From assembly GCA_021299455.1 (NCBI GenBank), contig JAJTGQ010000044.1:1-51652 (forward strand): DNA of 51,652 nucleotides, written 5' to 3'. A program made the translations under genes and the position numbers. Below are positions 1 to 9,794 of the stretch, one piece after another; position 1 is the first letter of the stretch; each line of letters starts with the position of its first letter. The stretch is from Flammeovirgaceae bacterium (lineage in GTDB: Bacteria; Bacteroidota; Bacteroidia; Cytophagales; Cyclobacteriaceae). The notes beneath the pieces were generated by a model. That model saw only the letters and a list, made by a program, of their open reading frames with translations. It did no database searches and was not told the origin of the DNA.

Positions 1-178
1 ATCTCTAAGGGGATTTGAGCTACGCATTTTTTTTCACGTAACTCATTTTGATGAATCAAAAATACAATATCACTGCCCTTGCTCCAAATACTTCACAATC
101 ATTTTGTTATCTGAAAATTTCTTAAAAGCGATTTCCCTGGGAGGTTATCCCGAAACCGCAGAAAAACTCCAAGAGTAA
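1..178 (+). CDS. C-terminal fragment of an unidentified protein (5' end outside window)
   Basis: One forward frame is open from the window edge to a TAA at 176-178, giving at least 58 residues. The last 20 or so (NFLKAISLGGYPETAEKLQE) look like ordinary protein with an amphipathic end. The part nearest the edge is less protein-like, so the true frame there is uncertain. I do not recognise the family. The convergent bidirectional terminator just downstream supports a rightward transcription unit ending here. Part of this segment recurs rearranged at the other end of the window. Confidence 0.3.
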   Translation, partial: SLRGFELRIFFHVTHFDESKIQYHCPCSKYFTIILLSENFLKAISLGGYPETAEKLQE

Positions 179-211
179 AATTCTAATTGTTATAGTCAAG
201 CTACATTCAAT

Positions 212-246
212 AAAAAAGCCTGATCGAATTTCGGTCAGGCTTTTTT
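212..246. terminator. Bidirectional intrinsic terminator
   Basis: A run of A is followed by a 10-bp stem (217-226 with 232-241, one G-T pair), an AATTT loop and a run of T. It is read as a terminator on both strands. It sits between the rightward partial gene at the edge and the leftward infB gene, so it can end both. Confidence 0.85.
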
Positions 247-264
247 ATTGACTAAAAGTGTAGT

Positions 265-2943
265 CTAAGCTTTCGCTTTCTTCACCTCTCGCTTTTCATA
301 ACTTTCAATCACATCTCCTACGTTGATGTCATTTAGATTTTTAATGCTCATACCACAATCAAAGCCTGACTTCACTTCTGAAGCGTCATCCTTGAATCGT
401 TTTAGAGCTGTCATTTCACCAGAGTAAACTACTATACCATCTCTGATCAAACGGATTGGATTGTTACGCTTGATGTACCCATCGGTAACCATACAGCCGG
501 CCACCGTACCCACCTTCGTAATTTTGAACACTTCGCGTACTTCTGCATTTCCAACAATAACCTCCTCAAACTCTTTCTCTAGCATGCCTTCCATGGCAGC
601 CTTGATTTCGTTGATGGCATCGTAAATAATGGAGTACATTCGAATTTCAATCTCTTCATTGTCGGCAAGTCTTTTAGCAGAAGCTGAAGGACGAACCTGG
701 AAACCAAGGATAATGGCATCAGAGGCTGATGCCAACAATACATCCGATTCAGAAATCTGACCAACTGCCTTGTGAATAATGCTTACTTCCACTTTAGGTG
801 TAGACAATTTTAACAATGAATCTGACAATGCTTCTATCGATCCATCCACGTCACCTTTAATGATCACGTTCAATTGCTTGAATGAACCGATGGCGAGTCG
901 TCTTCCGATTTCATCCAGCGTAATATGTTTCTTCGTGCGAATGCTCTGCTCTCGCAAAATCTGACTGCGCTTGTTGGCCACCTCACGAGCTTCGCGATCA
1001 GTTTCCATGATTTGAAACTTTTCTCCAGCTTGCGGTGCACCATCTAATCCTAATATTTGTACGGGCGTTGACGGACCAGCCTCTTGCACTTTTTTGCCAG
1101 TGTCGTCAAACATGGCTTTAACGCGGCCATAGTTTGAACCTGCCACCATTACATCGCCTACGCGCAGTGTTCCAGATTGCACCATCAGCGTAGTGACATA
1201 TCCGCGTCCTTTGTCAAGCTCAGCCTCAATGATCGAGCCCACCGCTGGTTTGTCTGGATTTGCTTTAAGATTAAGCAACTCTGCCTCCAGCAATACTTTT
1301 TCCAGCAGATCTTCGATTCCAATGCCGGTTTTCGCTGAAATCCCTTGACTCTGGTATTTTCCGCCCCAGTCTTCAACAAGGATATTTATCTTAGAAAGTG
1401 ATTCCTTGATTTTTTCGGGGTTGGCTGTTTGTTTGTCAATTTTATTGATGGCAAAAACTAACGGAACACCCGCCACTTGTGCGTGATTGATCGCTTCCTT
1501 GGTCTGTGGCATAACGTCATCATCGGCAGCGACTACAATCACAGCAATGTCTGTCAACTTCGCGCCACGTGCGCGCATCGCGGTAAACGCTTCGTGACCG
1601 GGAGTATCCAAGAAAGCAATTTTGTTCCCGCTCTTGGTCATCACGTCATACGCACCAATATGCTGCGTAATACCTCCTGCCTCAGACGCAGTAACTTTCG
1701 TATTTCTAATAAAATCCAGCAACGAAGTTTTACCATGATCCACGTGACCCATAATGGTAACGATCGGAGCGCGTGGCTTTAAATCTTCTTCTGCTTCCGG
1801 CTCTTCATTGGCCGCTTCCTCTTCTTCAGTCGATGCAAATTGCACTTCAAATCCAAATTCATCGGCAATCACCGTAATGGCTTCTGCATCCAACCGTTGA
1901 TTGATAGAAACGAACATACCCAACCCTAAACAAGTAGAGATCACATCGTTTACAGAAACGTTCATCAATGATGCCAAATCGTTGGCTGAGATAAACTCAG
2001 TAACTTTTAAAGTTTTTGATGACTCTTGTTCTTGGCGTAACCTTTCGTCTTCAGCGTCCGATACGGTCTGACGCTTTTCTTTTCTATACTTCGCTCCAGA
2101 GAACTTCTTTTGGCCACCACTTAGCTTAGCCAGTGTGGCACGTACTTGGTCTTGAATTTCTTTGTCGGTGGGTTCTGCTTTTGGCGTTCTAACAAAAGGT
2201 TTTTGACCCTGTCCCTGATTAGGACGAGGCCCAGTACTTTGTTGCCCACGTTGCTCATTTGGAGTTGGTAATCGTTTCCGGGGTCTTTTTTGTTGATTGG
2301 CCTTGTTCAAATCAGACGAAGCGACCGGCTGTGTTTTCTTTTCAGCGGGCAGTTCGATTTTAGAAAGAACTTTTAATCCCTGAAGTTTATCAGCCTTCGC
2401 TTTGATCAACTCTTGCTCAACTGGTTTTTCTACTTCAACTTTTACTTCTACCTGAGGGATAATTACCGGTTTTTCTTCTTCGACTTCTACCTTGGGCACG
2501 ACTATTTCTTGAGGTTTTGTCTTTGGCTCTTTCTCAAGATTAATCTTACCAAGCACCTTAATCCCCTCTAGTTTTGGCTTTTCCGCCTCAACCTTTTCAG
2601 GTTTAGGTTCGTCTTTGTGCTTAACTATCTCCTTCGAGCCCAGATTTTTAATAAGCACATTTTCCTCCTCATCCGCTTTTTTGCGGTGTGTCTCTGGTTC
2701 AGGTTTTGGCGAAACATTCTCAACGGGCTTTGTACCGATGGTTATACCTGAAGCCTCTAACTTTTCGGACGCAGAAGACGCATATTCTTTGGCAAGCATG
2801 GCAAACTGCTCAGCTGTAAGCTTAGCGTTAGGATTGTTCTCCACACTAATACCTTTTTTGGAAAGAAATTCCAAAATGGTATTGTGCCCCACGTTCAGCT
2901 TACGTGATGCCTGTCCTAACCTTACTGATTTTTCTTCTGCCAT
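265..2943 (-). CDS. infB: Translation initiation factor IF-2
   Basis: This is the GTPase that brings initiator tRNA to the ribosome. An N-terminal IF2 helix region (from [13 protein letters not shown]) is followed by a long charged linker rich in Lys, Glu and Pro (about residues 80-310). The G domain has the P-loop GHVDHGKT near residue 400, then DTPGHEAF and NKID, followed by the C-terminal beta-barrel and fMet-tRNA binding domains. The length of about 892 aa is normal. An in-frame TTG lies two codons upstream at 2949, but the ATG at 2943 is the better start. It is the last gene of the rimP-nusA-infB operon, 52 nt after nusA, and ends in front of the bidirectional terminator. Confidence 0.98.
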   Translation of the reverse strand: MAEEKSVRLGQASRKLNVGHNTILEFLSKKGISVENNPNAKLTAEQFAMLAKEYASSASEKLEASGITIGTKPVENVSPKPEPETHRKKADEEENVLIKNLGSKEIVKHKDEPKPEKVEAEKPKLEGIKVLGKINLEKEPKTKPQEIVVPKVEVEEEKPVIIPQVEVKVEVEKPVEQELIKAKADKLQGLKVLSKIELPAEKKTQPVASSDLNKANQQKRPRKRLPTPNEQRGQQSTGPRPNQGQGQKPFVRTPKAEPTDKEIQDQVRATLAKLSGGQKKFSGAKYRKEKRQTVSDAEDERLRQEQESSKTLKVTEFISANDLASLMNVSVNDVISTCLGLGMFVSINQRLDAEAITVIADEFGFEVQFASTEEEEAANEEPEAEEDLKPRAPIVTIMGHVDHGKTSLLDFIRNTKVTASEAGGITQHIGAYDVMTKSGNKIAFLDTPGHEAFTAMRARGAKLTDIAVIVVAADDDVMPQTKEAINHAQVAGVPLVFAINKIDKQTANPEKIKESLSKINILVEDWGGKYQSQGISAKTGIGIEDLLEKVLLEAELLNLKANPDKPAVGSIIEAELDKGRGYVTTLMVQSGTLRVGDVMVAGSNYGRVKAMFDDTGKKVQEAGPSTPVQILGLDGAPQAGEKFQIMETDREAREVANKRSQILREQSIRTKKHITLDEIGRRLAIGSFKQLNVIIKGDVDGSIEALSDSLLKLSTPKVEVSIIHKAVGQISESDVLLASASDAIILGFQVRPSASAKRLADNEEIEIRMYSIIYDAINEIKAAMEGMLEKEFEEVIVGNAEVREVFKITKVGTVAGCMVTDGYIKRNNPIRLIRDGIVVYSGEMTALKRFKDDASEVKSGFDCGMSIKNLNDINVGDVIESYEKREVKKAKA

Positions 2944-2995
2944 GCTCAAATATCTGCTTTTTTACTGATTAAATGCCCATTTCAAGAGCAACTAC

Positions 2996-4240
2996 CTATT
3001 CAAATTCCTTTTTCAATACATTTAATACTGCTTCAGCAGTCTCTTCTTCTAAATCTGTTCTGCGAACGATTTCTTCTTTATTAAGATTCAAAACGCTTTT
3101 GGCGGTATCCAAGCCGATGCGTTTCAATTCATCGATCACCCAGCTTTCAATCTCATCGCTGAATTCATCCAAGTCAACATCCTCTTCCGCTACTTGCGTA
3201 TCGTTTTCACGGAATACGTCAATCTCCATTTCTACCAGGCGACTAGCTAACTTAATGTTCAAGCCACCTTTGCCAATTGCTAAAGAAACTTGATCAGGCT
3301 TTAAGTAGACCGCCACTCGTTTGTTCTCTTTGTCAATTTTGATGGAGACCACTTTTGCGGGGCTTAGAGCACGTTGTATATAAAGCTCTAAGTTTTCAGT
3401 GTAATTGATCACATCGATGTTCTCGTTCTGTAACTCTCTTACCACTGCATGTATACGTGAACCCTTCATACCTACGCAAGCTCCTACCGGATCGATTCGA
3501 TCATCGTACGATTCCACCGCTACTTTTGCACGCTCTCCGGGCTCGCGAACCACCTTTTTTATAGTGATCAAGCCATCAAAAACCTCTGGCACTTCTTGTT
3601 CAAATAGTCTTTCAAGGAACACCGGGGATGTGCGCGAAAGAATAATTTTCGGGCTGCCGTTCACCATGTCTACTCGGTGGACGATGGATTTTACGTTCTC
3701 GCCTTTGCGATAACGATCTTTTGGTATTTGTTCGTTTCGAGGAATTGATATCTCATTGCCGTCAGCGTCAATCAATAACACTTCGCGGCTGAGTACCTGG
3801 TATACCTCGCCAGTAATAACTTCTCCTACAATATCTTTATACTTTTGGTAAATGATGTCTTTTTCCAAATCCTTTACTTTCTGCATAAGTGTTTGACGCG
3901 CAGTAGTTACCGCTCTTCGGCCAAAATCCTCTAAATGGATTTCTTCTGCTACTTCTTCGCCCACTTCAAAATCAGGTTCAATTTTTTGAGCTTCACTGAG
4001 GGAAATTTTATCATGTTCCCAGATGTCTTCAGAATCATCCTCCACAATTTCGCGAAAGCGCCAGATTTCCAAATCGCCCTTATCGGCATTTACGATAATG
4101 TCAAAATTGTCATCTTCTACATATTTTTTCTTGATCATGTTTCTGAACACATCTTCTAAGATGCGGATCATGGTCGGGCGGTCGATGTTTTTTTGCTTTG
4201 CGAAATCAGCAAACGATTCAATTAATGTGGATGCATCCAT
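2996..4240 (-). CDS. nusA: Transcription termination/antitermination factor NusA
   Basis: RNA-polymerase-bound elongation factor acting in pausing, termination and antitermination. The 414-aa protein shows the N-terminal polymerase-binding domain, an S1 domain (about residues 135-200), two KH domains (GMKGSRIHAVVREL near 260 and AIGKGGLNIKLASRL near 320) and a short C-terminal helix-hairpin-helix-like segment (DLEEETAEAVL). It lacks the acidic AR repeats of the E. coli protein, as is usual outside Proteobacteria. The start is an ATG, 8 nt after the rimP stop, so the two are cotranscribed. Confidence 0.97.
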   Translation of the reverse strand: MDASTLIESFADFAKQKNIDRPTMIRILEDVFRNMIKKKYVEDDNFDIIVNADKGDLEIWRFREIVEDDSEDIWEHDKISLSEAQKIEPDFEVGEEVAEEIHLEDFGRRAVTTARQTLMQKVKDLEKDIIYQKYKDIVGEVITGEVYQVLSREVLLIDADGNEISIPRNEQIPKDRYRKGENVKSIVHRVDMVNGSPKIILSRTSPVFLERLFEQEVPEVFDGLITIKKVVREPGERAKVAVESYDDRIDPVGACVGMKGSRIHAVVRELQNENIDVINYTENLELYIQRALSPAKVVSIKIDKENKRVAVYLKPDQVSLAIGKGGLNIKLASRLVEMEIDVFRENDTQVAEEDVDLDEFSDEIESWVIDELKRIGLDTAKSVLNLNKEEIVRRTDLEEETAEAVLNVLKKEFE

Positions 4241-4248
4241 ACAGCTTA

Positions 4249-4710
4249 CTAGTTAAACGAAACAGTTACAATTGTTTTTTCTATATCGGTGAAAAGTATT
4301 TCCATTTTGATTAGTTCTTTCTTTCTTTCTTTCGAGGGTGTTTCGATTGTGATTTGTCCTTCAGTAACGGCCAGCAGTTTCCCCTCCACGTAATTTTTTG
4401 TTTTCAATTGCACTTTGATGGTGCGTCCTACGTTCGCATAGTACTGACGCTTTAGTTTTAGCGGCACATCCAACCCAGGGGTTCCCACCTCCAGATTATA
4501 AGCACCTTCAATCAGATTCAACGTTTCCAAATCTTCCGAAAGTTTTCGACTTACCTCCGCACAGCTATCAATACTGATCCCTCTGTCGCCATCTAATTGC
4601 ACGATAACTTTAGTGGGTTTGTATTTTGAAATCAGCACATCTACCACAAAGTGGGAGGGGTCCACCAGGTGCGATTCTGCCAATTCTCTTAATTTAAAAG
4701 CCAATTCCAT
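4249..4710 (-). CDS. rimP: Ribosome maturation factor RimP
   Basis: Assists 30S subunit assembly. The protein starts MELAFKLRELAESH and contains the family motif GISIDSCAEVSRKLSEDLE and the segment NLEVGTPGLDVPLK. An in-frame ATG at 4776 would give a longer form, but it would lie inside the -7 promoter element and be translated through the leader hairpin, so the start at 4710 (about 153 aa) is preferred. First gene of rimP-nusA-infB, the classical order in bacteria. Confidence 0.95.
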   Translation of the reverse strand: MELAFKLRELAESHLVDPSHFVVDVLISKYKPTKVIVQLDGDRGISIDSCAEVSRKLSEDLETLNLIEGAYNLEVGTPGLDVPLKLKRQYYANVGRTIKVQLKTKNYVEGKLLAVTEGQITIETPSKERKKELIKMEILFTDIEKTIVTVSFN

Positions 4711-4727
4711 AAGTTTCGATAAACAAA

Positions 4728-4748
4728 GAGGGGACTTGCGGTCCCCTC
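4728..4748 (-). promoter_or_regulatory. Leader hairpin upstream of rimP
   Basis: A perfect 8-bp stem (4728-4735 with 4741-4748, GAGGGGAC type) encloses a 5-nt loop, inside the leader between the predicted transcription start and the rimP ATG. No T-run follows on the leftward strand, so it is not a simple terminator. It ends 17 nt before the start codon and could affect translation or stability of the operon mRNA. The role is inferred. Confidence 0.5.
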
Positions 4749-4773
4749 CAGTTGATTTTCTAAGAAAGTGATG

Positions 4774-4804
4774 CAAATGTAATGCATTTTTATTTTATCG
4801 CAAA
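4774..4804 (-). promoter_or_regulatory. Bacteroidota-type promoter of rimP-nusA-infB
   Basis: On the leftward strand, TTTG (4801-4804) and TACATTTG (4774-4781) are separated by 19 nt, matching the known Bacteroidota primary-sigma consensus of a -33 TTG element and a -7 TAnnTTTG element. Transcription should begin a few bases beyond 4774, giving a leader of about 60 nt before rimP. Confidence 0.75.
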
Positions 4805-4831
4805 TTTTTCTGTCCTTTGGTTATACATCAA

Positions 4832-5833
4832 ATGGCATTAATGTACGTTACTGCTCGATTTTTAATACTCTTATTGTTGATTGGCGGTGTGGCTTGCGCC
4901 CCCCAAAAAGTAAAGGATGACGAAATTGCCTCGGTAAAAATTAGTGTTCCAGCGTTTAATTCCGACTCTGCTTATTTTTTTGTAGAACGGCAGGTAAAAT
5001 TTGGGCCACGTGTGCCCAACTCAGAAGCCCATCGAGAGGCTGCCGCTTTTTTGGTCGACCGTCTCAAGAGTTATGGCGCTGTGGTTGTAGAACAAGACTT
5101 CCAGGCGTTGACTTTTGATCATCAGCAATTGAAGCTAAAAAATGTAATCGCCAGTTTTTTTCCTAGCGCCACAAAGAGAATATTGTTGGCCGCACATTGG
5201 GACACGCGCCCCTTTGCTGACAAGGATGACAAAAATAAAAATGCCTCTCTTGATGGGGCAAATGATGGTGCCAGTGGGGTGGGTGTGTTACTTGAGATTG
5301 CCCGAGTTCTAAGTGTTAGCGAAGCACCTCGCGTTGGTATTGACATTATTTTGTTTGATGGCGAAGATTGGGGCGAGCGAGAGGGGACGTCTGCTGTAGA
5401 GCTCCCCAACGGTCAGGAGTCGTGGTGGTGTTTGGGCTCACAATACTGGGCTAATAATAAGCATAAGAAAGGCTATTCCGCACAGTATGGCATTTTGCTG
5501 GATATGGTGGGTGCAAAAAGGTCACAATTTTATCGCGAAGAAGTATCGTTGCAATTCGCTGCGAAGACAGTCGAAAAAGTTTGGGACAAAGCAGCACAAC
5601 TTGGGTATTCGGATTACTTCGTTAAGCAAAACGTGGGCGGGATTACAGATGACCACGTGTTTGTTAACCAATTGGCGAAAATTCCTATGATCGACATTGT
5701 ACCTTACAAAGCCGGAATTGGATTCTTTGGCGATTATCACCACACCGCCAAGGACAACTTGGATTTAATCAGCAAGGAAACCTTAGCAGCTGTCGGCAAC
5801 ACGTTGTTGCATGTGCTTTACTACGAGGAATAA
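4832..5833 (+). CDS. M28-family glutaminyl-peptide cyclotransferase (animal-type QC), secreted
   Basis: Zn-dependent enzyme predicted to convert N-terminal Gln to pyroglutamate on exported proteins. The N-terminus has a hydrophobic segment (RFLILLLLIGGVAC) ending in a Cys, so a lipoprotein is likely although the lipobox is imperfect. M28-type motifs appear in order: AAHWDTRPFADKD near residue 120, the metal Asp in LDGANDGASGVG near 147, catalytic Glu and metal Asp in LFDGEDWG near 178, and the C-terminal metal His in DYHHTAKDN near 312. This arrangement matches QC better than aminopeptidases. ATGs at 4832 and 4841 are both possible; a TTG at 4817 is less likely. It is divergent from rimP and convergent with uxs, with 4 nt between the stops. 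Confidence 0.82.
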   Translation: MALMYVTARFLILLLLIGGVACAPQKVKDDEIASVKISVPAFNSDSAYFFVERQVKFGPRVPNSEAHREAAAFLVDRLKSYGAVVVEQDFQALTFDHQQLKLKNVIASFFPSATKRILLAAHWDTRPFADKDDKNKNASLDGANDGASGVGVLLEIARVLSVSEAPRVGIDIILFDGEDWGEREGTSAVELPNGQESWWCLGSQYWANNKHKKGYSAQYGILLDMVGAKRSQFYREEVSLQFAAKTVEKVWDKAAQLGYSDYFVKQNVGGITDDHVFVNQLAKIPMIDIVPYKAGIGFFGDYHHTAKDNLDLISKETLAAVGNTLLHVLYYEE

Positions 5834-5837
5834 TTAT

Positions 5838-6830
5838 CTATTTGATGTAACCATCAAAATTTTTGTGGTCTCTTTCAAAGAGTACCTCTTTCGGCAGCGA
5901 TTTGAAATACTCGTAAGTAATTTTCAACCCTTCCGCCCGCGATACCTTTGGTTCCCACCCCAATAATTTTCTGGCTTTGGTGATATCAGGTTGACGTTGC
6001 TTGGGATCATCTTTCGGAAGAGGGTTGTAAACAACTTTTTGGGTTGTTCCGGTAAGTTTAATAATCTCTTCTGCAAAATCACCAATTGTTATCTCGTTCG
6101 GATTTCCAATGTTAACCGGCTGAGCATAGTCAGACAGCAGTAGTCGATAGATTCCCTCGACTAAATCATCCACATAACAGAACGAACGTGTTTGTGAGCC
6201 ATCACCAAATACGGTCAGGTCTTCTCCACGCAGGGCCTGGCCGATAAAGGCTGGAAGCACACGACCATCATTTAGTCTCATGCGCGGCCCGTAGGTATTA
6301 AAAATGCGCACGATCCGAGTTTCTAATCCATGAAATGTATGGTAAGCCATTGTGATAGCTTCCTGAAATCTTTTGGCTTCATCGTACACACCTCGAGGCC
6401 CAACTGTGTTCACATTGCCGTAGTACTCTTCTGTTTGTGGATGAACAGTAGGATCGCCATACACCTCTGAAGTAGAAGCAATAATGATGCGTGCTTTTTT
6501 CACCCGCGCCAATCCAAGCAAATTGTGTGTTCCCAATGATCCAACCTTTAGCGTTTGAATCGGTATTTTCAAGTAATCGATCGGGCTGGCCGGTGAAGCA
6601 AAGTGGAGAATGTAGTCCAACTCTCCAGGTACATGTACGAATGTGGAAACATCATGGTGGTAAAACTCAAAATTCTCAAGTTTGAAAAGATGCTCGATGT
6701 TTCGTAAGTCGCCCGTGATCAGGTTATCCATCGCGATCACGTGATAGCCTTCTTTAATAAAACGATCACATAGATGCGAGCCAAGAAACCCGGCACCGCC
6801 TGTAATCAAAACTCTTTTTCTATTTCCCAT
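5838..6830 (-). CDS. uxs: UDP-glucuronate decarboxylase (UDP-xylose synthase), extended SDR family
   Basis: Converts UDP-glucuronate to UDP-xylose. The Rossmann motif is [14 protein letters not shown] at the N-terminus, with [14 protein letters not shown] binding the cofactor ribose. The catalytic Tyr and Lys lie in [12 protein letters not shown], with the preceding Ser/Thr in [17 protein letters not shown] is typical of the UXS branch. Starting at the ATG at 6830 gives 330 aa; an upstream TTG at 6848 is less likely. The start overlaps the ugd stop by 11 nt, and Ugd makes its substrate, which strengthens the assignment over a generic epimerase. Confidence 0.88.
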   Translation of the reverse strand: MGNRKRVLITGGAGFLGSHLCDRFIKEGYHVIAMDNLITGDLRNIEHLFKLENFEFYHHDVSTFVHVPGELDYILHFASPASPIDYLKIPIQTLKVGSLGTHNLLGLARVKKARIIIASTSEVYGDPTVHPQTEEYYGNVNTVGPRGVYDEAKRFQEAITMAYHTFHGLETRIVRIFNTYGPRMRLNDGRVLPAFIGQALRGEDLTVFGDGSQTRSFCYVDDLVEGIYRLLLSDYAQPVNIGNPNEITIGDFAEEIIKLTGTTQKVVYNPLPKDDPKQRQPDITKARKLLGWEPKVSRAEGLKITYEYFKSLPKEVLFERDHKNFDGYIK

Positions 6831-8136
6831 AAATTGTTTCTCGTCCAATGCTGTAGTAAGTATAGCCTAATTCTTTCATCAATGGCAAATCGTACAAATT
6901 GCGACCGTCAAAAATTACTTTATTTTTTACAATCGAAGATAACCTTTCAAAATCAGGCGTTCTAAACTCGGGCCATTCGGTGGCAATGAAGACTGCGTCA
7001 GCACCTTGAGCAGCCTCGTAGGGAGTTTCGCAGTAGGCTATCTTTTCTCCTAGGAGTCTTTTCACATTTTCCATTGATTCAGGATCATGCGCTTTTATGA
7101 TGGCTCCTTCCTTCAGAAGTGCTTCAATATTGTAAAGAGCTGGCGCTTCCCGAATATCGTCTGTGTGAGGTTTAAAAGCCAAGCCCCAAAGCGCGAATAC
7201 TTTTCCTTTCAGGTCTCCTTTAAAATAATCTTTGATGCGAGGGATCAACTTTGTTTTTTGCTCTGAATTTACATCCATCACTGCTTTCAGGATTTTAAAA
7301 TCGTAATTGAAATCACTAGATGATTTTTCCAGTGCTTGAACATCTTTTGGAAAACAGCTTCCGCCATATCCGATACCTGGAAACAAAAAGCGCTTTCCAA
7401 TTCGGCTGTCGGTTCCAATTCCTTTCCTTACCGAGTCAACGTCCGCTCCAACAAGCTCGCACAAATTGGCAATCTCATTCATGAATGAGATTTTGGTTGC
7501 CAAGAATGAGTTAGCTGCATACTTTGTCAGTTCAGCAGATCTTTCATCCATAAAAACCAAAGGATTTCCCTGCCGAACAAAAGGGGCATAAAGCGTTTCC
7601 ATTACTTTGCGGGCTGCTGTCGAAGTGGTTCCAATAACAACCCTCTCAGGTTTCATAAAATCTTCTACAGCGACTCCCTCCCGAAGGAACTCCGGGTTTG
7701 AAACCACATCAAACTTCACCTTGGATTTCAGTGCAATTCTTGTCCTTACTTTGTCGGCAGTGCCAACCGGCACGGTACTCTTATCCACAATAACAGTATA
7801 CTCCTTTAGCAACGGGCCGAGATCTTCTGCCACACCTAAAATATATTTCAGGTCGGCTGATCCATCCTCACCGGGCGGGGTTGGCAATGCGAGGAAAATG
7901 ATTTTGGCATCGTTAATCCCTTCCTCTAAGTTGGTCGTAAATGATAATCTTCCCTGCTTCAAATTGCGCTCAAAAAGCAACTCAAGGCCAGGTTCATAAA
8001 TGGTGATCTGGCCGCTTGCCAGTTTTTCTACTTTTGTTCGATCGATATCTACACAGATAACGGTGTTGCCTGTTTCAGCAAAGCAAGTTCCTGTAACTAA
8101 TCCAACGTAACCTGTTCCAACAACTGCAATTTTCAT
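6820..8136 (-). CDS. ugd: UDP-glucose 6-dehydrogenase
   Basis: Oxidises UDP-glucose to UDP-glucuronate with two NAD+. The N-terminal Rossmann motif is [15 protein letters not shown]. The catalytic Cys is in [16 protein letters not shown] near residue 260, and the C-terminal UDP-binding domain holds [18 protein letters not shown]. The length of 438 aa is normal. It is the first gene of the ugd-uxs pair feeding surface-polysaccharide synthesis. A -7-like element (CAAAAATA on the forward strand, 8157-8164) lies 21 nt upstream, but no clear -33 partner was found. Confidence 0.97.
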   Translation of the reverse strand: MKIAVVGTGYVGLVTGTCFAETGNTVICVDIDRTKVEKLASGQITIYEPGLELLFERNLKQGRLSFTTNLEEGINDAKIIFLALPTPPGEDGSADLKYILGVAEDLGPLLKEYTVIVDKSTVPVGTADKVRTRIALKSKVKFDVVSNPEFLREGVAVEDFMKPERVVIGTTSTAARKVMETLYAPFVRQGNPLVFMDERSAELTKYAANSFLATKISFMNEIANLCELVGADVDSVRKGIGTDSRIGKRFLFPGIGYGGSCFPKDVQALEKSSSDFNYDFKILKAVMDVNSEQKTKLIPRIKDYFKGDLKGKVFALWGLAFKPHTDDIREAPALYNIEALLKEGAIIKAHDPESMENVKRLLGEKIAYCETPYEAAQGADAVFIATEWPEFRTPDFERLSSIVKNKVIFDGRNLYDLPLMKELGYTYYSIGRETIYGK

Positions 8137-8222
8137 CGTATTAAAAAATTTGAGGCCAAAAATAAGCCTTTTTCGCGCCTTTAAACTTACTGATAAATTA
8201 ATATTACCAAAACTAACGATTG

Positions 8223-8253
8223 TTTGTTTTATTTACTCGAAGTCGTACGTTTG
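8223..8253 (+). promoter_or_regulatory. Bacteroidota-type promoter of the acyl-CoA dehydrogenase gene
   Basis: TTTG (8223-8226) and TACGTTTG (8246-8253) are separated by 19 nt, the same spacing as at rimP. The -7 element ends 19 nt before the ATG at 8273, which argues against the longer reading frame starting at 8150. Confidence 0.75.
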
Positions 8254-8272
8254 CAAACTAAAAAACGGAGTT

Positions 8273-9442
8273 ATGGAGCTGATGACAGAGCCAGCACAAC
8301 AGATCAATTTTGATCATTCGGAAAACCAAAAAATGATCGCCCAGATGATCCGCGATTTTGGAGCGAAAGAAATTAAGCCCAAAATGATGGAATGGGATGA
8401 AAGTCAACATTTTCCAATTGAACTTTTCAAAAAATTGGGTGGGCTCGGCCTAATGGGTGTATTGGTTCCCGAAGAATATGGTGGCTCCGGCTTTGGCTAC
8501 CACGAATATGTAACAGCTATTTTGGAACTCGCCAAGATTGACGGCTCGATCGGCCTTTCAATGGCAGCTCACAATTCGTTATGTACAGGCCACATTCTTC
8601 AGTTCGCGAATGAGGAGCAGAAACGCAAGTACCTCCCGAAATTAGCCACTTGCGAATGGCTTGGTGCCTGGGGTTTAACAGAGCCAAATACCGGTTCTGA
8701 TGCCGGCAACATGAGAACAGTTGCGGTAAAACAAGGTGAATATTATGTCTTAAACGGGGCCAAGAACTTTATCACCCACGGAAAGTCGGGAGATGTGGCG
8801 GTGGTGATTGCCAGGACAGGGAAAGTCGGAGATTCACATGGCATGTCAGCGTTTATAATCGAGAGAGACACGCCTGGGTTAACGGCAGGCAGAAAAGAAA
8901 ATAAGTTAGGCATGCGCGCTTCTGAAACTGCCGAGATGATCTTTTCGGATTGCCGGGTTCATGAATCTCAATTGATCGGTAAAGAAGGCGATGGATTTGT
9001 TCAGTCTCTTAAGGTGTTGGATGGCGGCAGAATATCAATTGCAGCTTTGAGTTTGGGTATTGCAGAAGGTGCTTTTGAGGCGGCTCTTCATTATTCAAAA
9101 GAGCGGCATCAATTTAATCAACCTATATCCAGTTTTCAAGGTATCTCGTTCAAATTGGCCGAAATGGCCACGAAAGTAGAGGCAGCAAAATTATTGACTT
9201 TTCGTGCGGCCGATCTAAAAAGCAAGGGTTTAAGTGTCAATAGGGAATCTGCAATGGCAAAGTTGTATGCTTCTGAGGTGGCCGTGGAGATTGCGAATGA
9301 TGGAGTCCAAATTTTTGGGGGATATGGGTACACCAAGGATTTTCCGGCAGAAAAGTACTACCGTGACGCGAAACTTTGCACCATTGGCGAAGGTACGTCC
9401 GAAATTCAAAAACTGGTCATCTCAAGGTCTATTTTGAAATAG
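8273..9442 (+). CDS. Acyl-CoA dehydrogenase
   Basis: FAD enzyme for the first step of fatty-acid or branched-chain acyl-CoA beta-oxidation. From the ATG at 8273 the protein is 389 aa. It carries the ACAD signature [17 protein letters not shown], the central segment [17 protein letters not shown], and the C-terminal [20 protein letters not shown]. The catalytic Glu is in GEGTSEIQ, the short-chain/medium-chain position. Acyl specificity cannot be read. The frame is open back to 8150, but that extension lies across the promoter. GGAG sits close upstream of the chosen start. Confidence 0.94.
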   Translation: MELMTEPAQQINFDHSENQKMIAQMIRDFGAKEIKPKMMEWDESQHFPIELFKKLGGLGLMGVLVPEEYGGSGFGYHEYVTAILELAKIDGSIGLSMAAHNSLCTGHILQFANEEQKRKYLPKLATCEWLGAWGLTEPNTGSDAGNMRTVAVKQGEYYVLNGAKNFITHGKSGDVAVVIARTGKVGDSHGMSAFIIERDTPGLTAGRKENKLGMRASETAEMIFSDCRVHESQLIGKEGDGFVQSLKVLDGGRISIAALSLGIAEGAFEAALHYSKERHQFNQPISSFQGISFKLAEMATKVEAAKLLTFRAADLKSKGLSVNRESAMAKLYASEVAVEIANDGVQIFGGYGYTKDFPAEKYYRDAKLCTIGEGTSEIQKLVISRSILK

Positions 9443-9445
9443 GGC

Positions 9446-9477
9446 TTGTGTAATTCGCACTGAAACGTATATATTTG
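9446..9477 (+). promoter_or_regulatory. Bacteroidota-type promoter of rpsU
   Basis: TTG (9446-9448) and TATATTTG (9470-9477) are 21 nt apart, 19 nt upstream of the rpsU start codon. The -7 element is a full match and the -33 element is minimal. Confidence 0.6.
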
Positions 9478-9496
9478 CACCCCAAACATTAGAAAG

Positions 9497-9691
9497 ATGC
9501 TAATTATCAACATTAAGGAGAACGAGTCGATCGATAAAGCCCTAAAGCGCTTTAAAAAGAAGTTTGAAAAGACGGGAGTATTGAAGTCTCTTCGTGCCAG
9601 AACAGCTTTCACAAAGCCATCTGTGAAAAGAAGAAGTGAAATAATCCATGCTTCTTATATTCAGAAACTATACGAGAAAGATAATTACTAA
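9497..9691 (+). CDS. rpsU: 30S ribosomal protein S21
   Basis: Small basic ribosomal protein of 64 aa, the usual length. It starts MLIINIKENESIDKALKRF and has the Lys/Arg-rich middle KSLRARTAFTKPSVKRR expected for S21. It has its own promoter upstream and a strong terminator 25 nt downstream, so it is probably a single-gene unit in front of xer and hpf. Confidence 0.96.
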   Translation: MLIINIKENESIDKALKRFKKKFEKTGVLKSLRARTAFTKPSVKRRSEIIHASYIQKLYEKDNY

Positions 9692-9716
9692 CAAATAGTA
9701 GACATTTTATAAACAA

Positions 9717-9752
9717 TCCTCCCTTTGCTTCGCAGGGGGAGGAATTTTTTTT
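9717..9752 (+). terminator. Intrinsic terminator of rpsU
   Basis: A 7-bp stem (TCCTCCC at 9717-9723 with GGGAGGA at 9737-9743) is followed by AA and a run of eight T. It separates rpsU from xer. Confidence 0.85.
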
Positions 9753-9794
9753 ATATTCGAAGCGTCAGATACGCGTTTGGGATGTGCCCATGCA

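Noticed and set aside
4728-4748. The rimP leader hairpin as a terminator
   Set aside because: No T-run follows on the leftward strand.
4711-4776. N-terminal extension of RimP from the ATG at 4776
   Set aside because: It would start inside the -7 element and be translated through the leader hairpin.
8150-8272. N-terminal extension of the acyl-CoA dehydrogenase
   Set aside because: It covers a full promoter and does not resemble the family; the start at 8273 gives the normal length.
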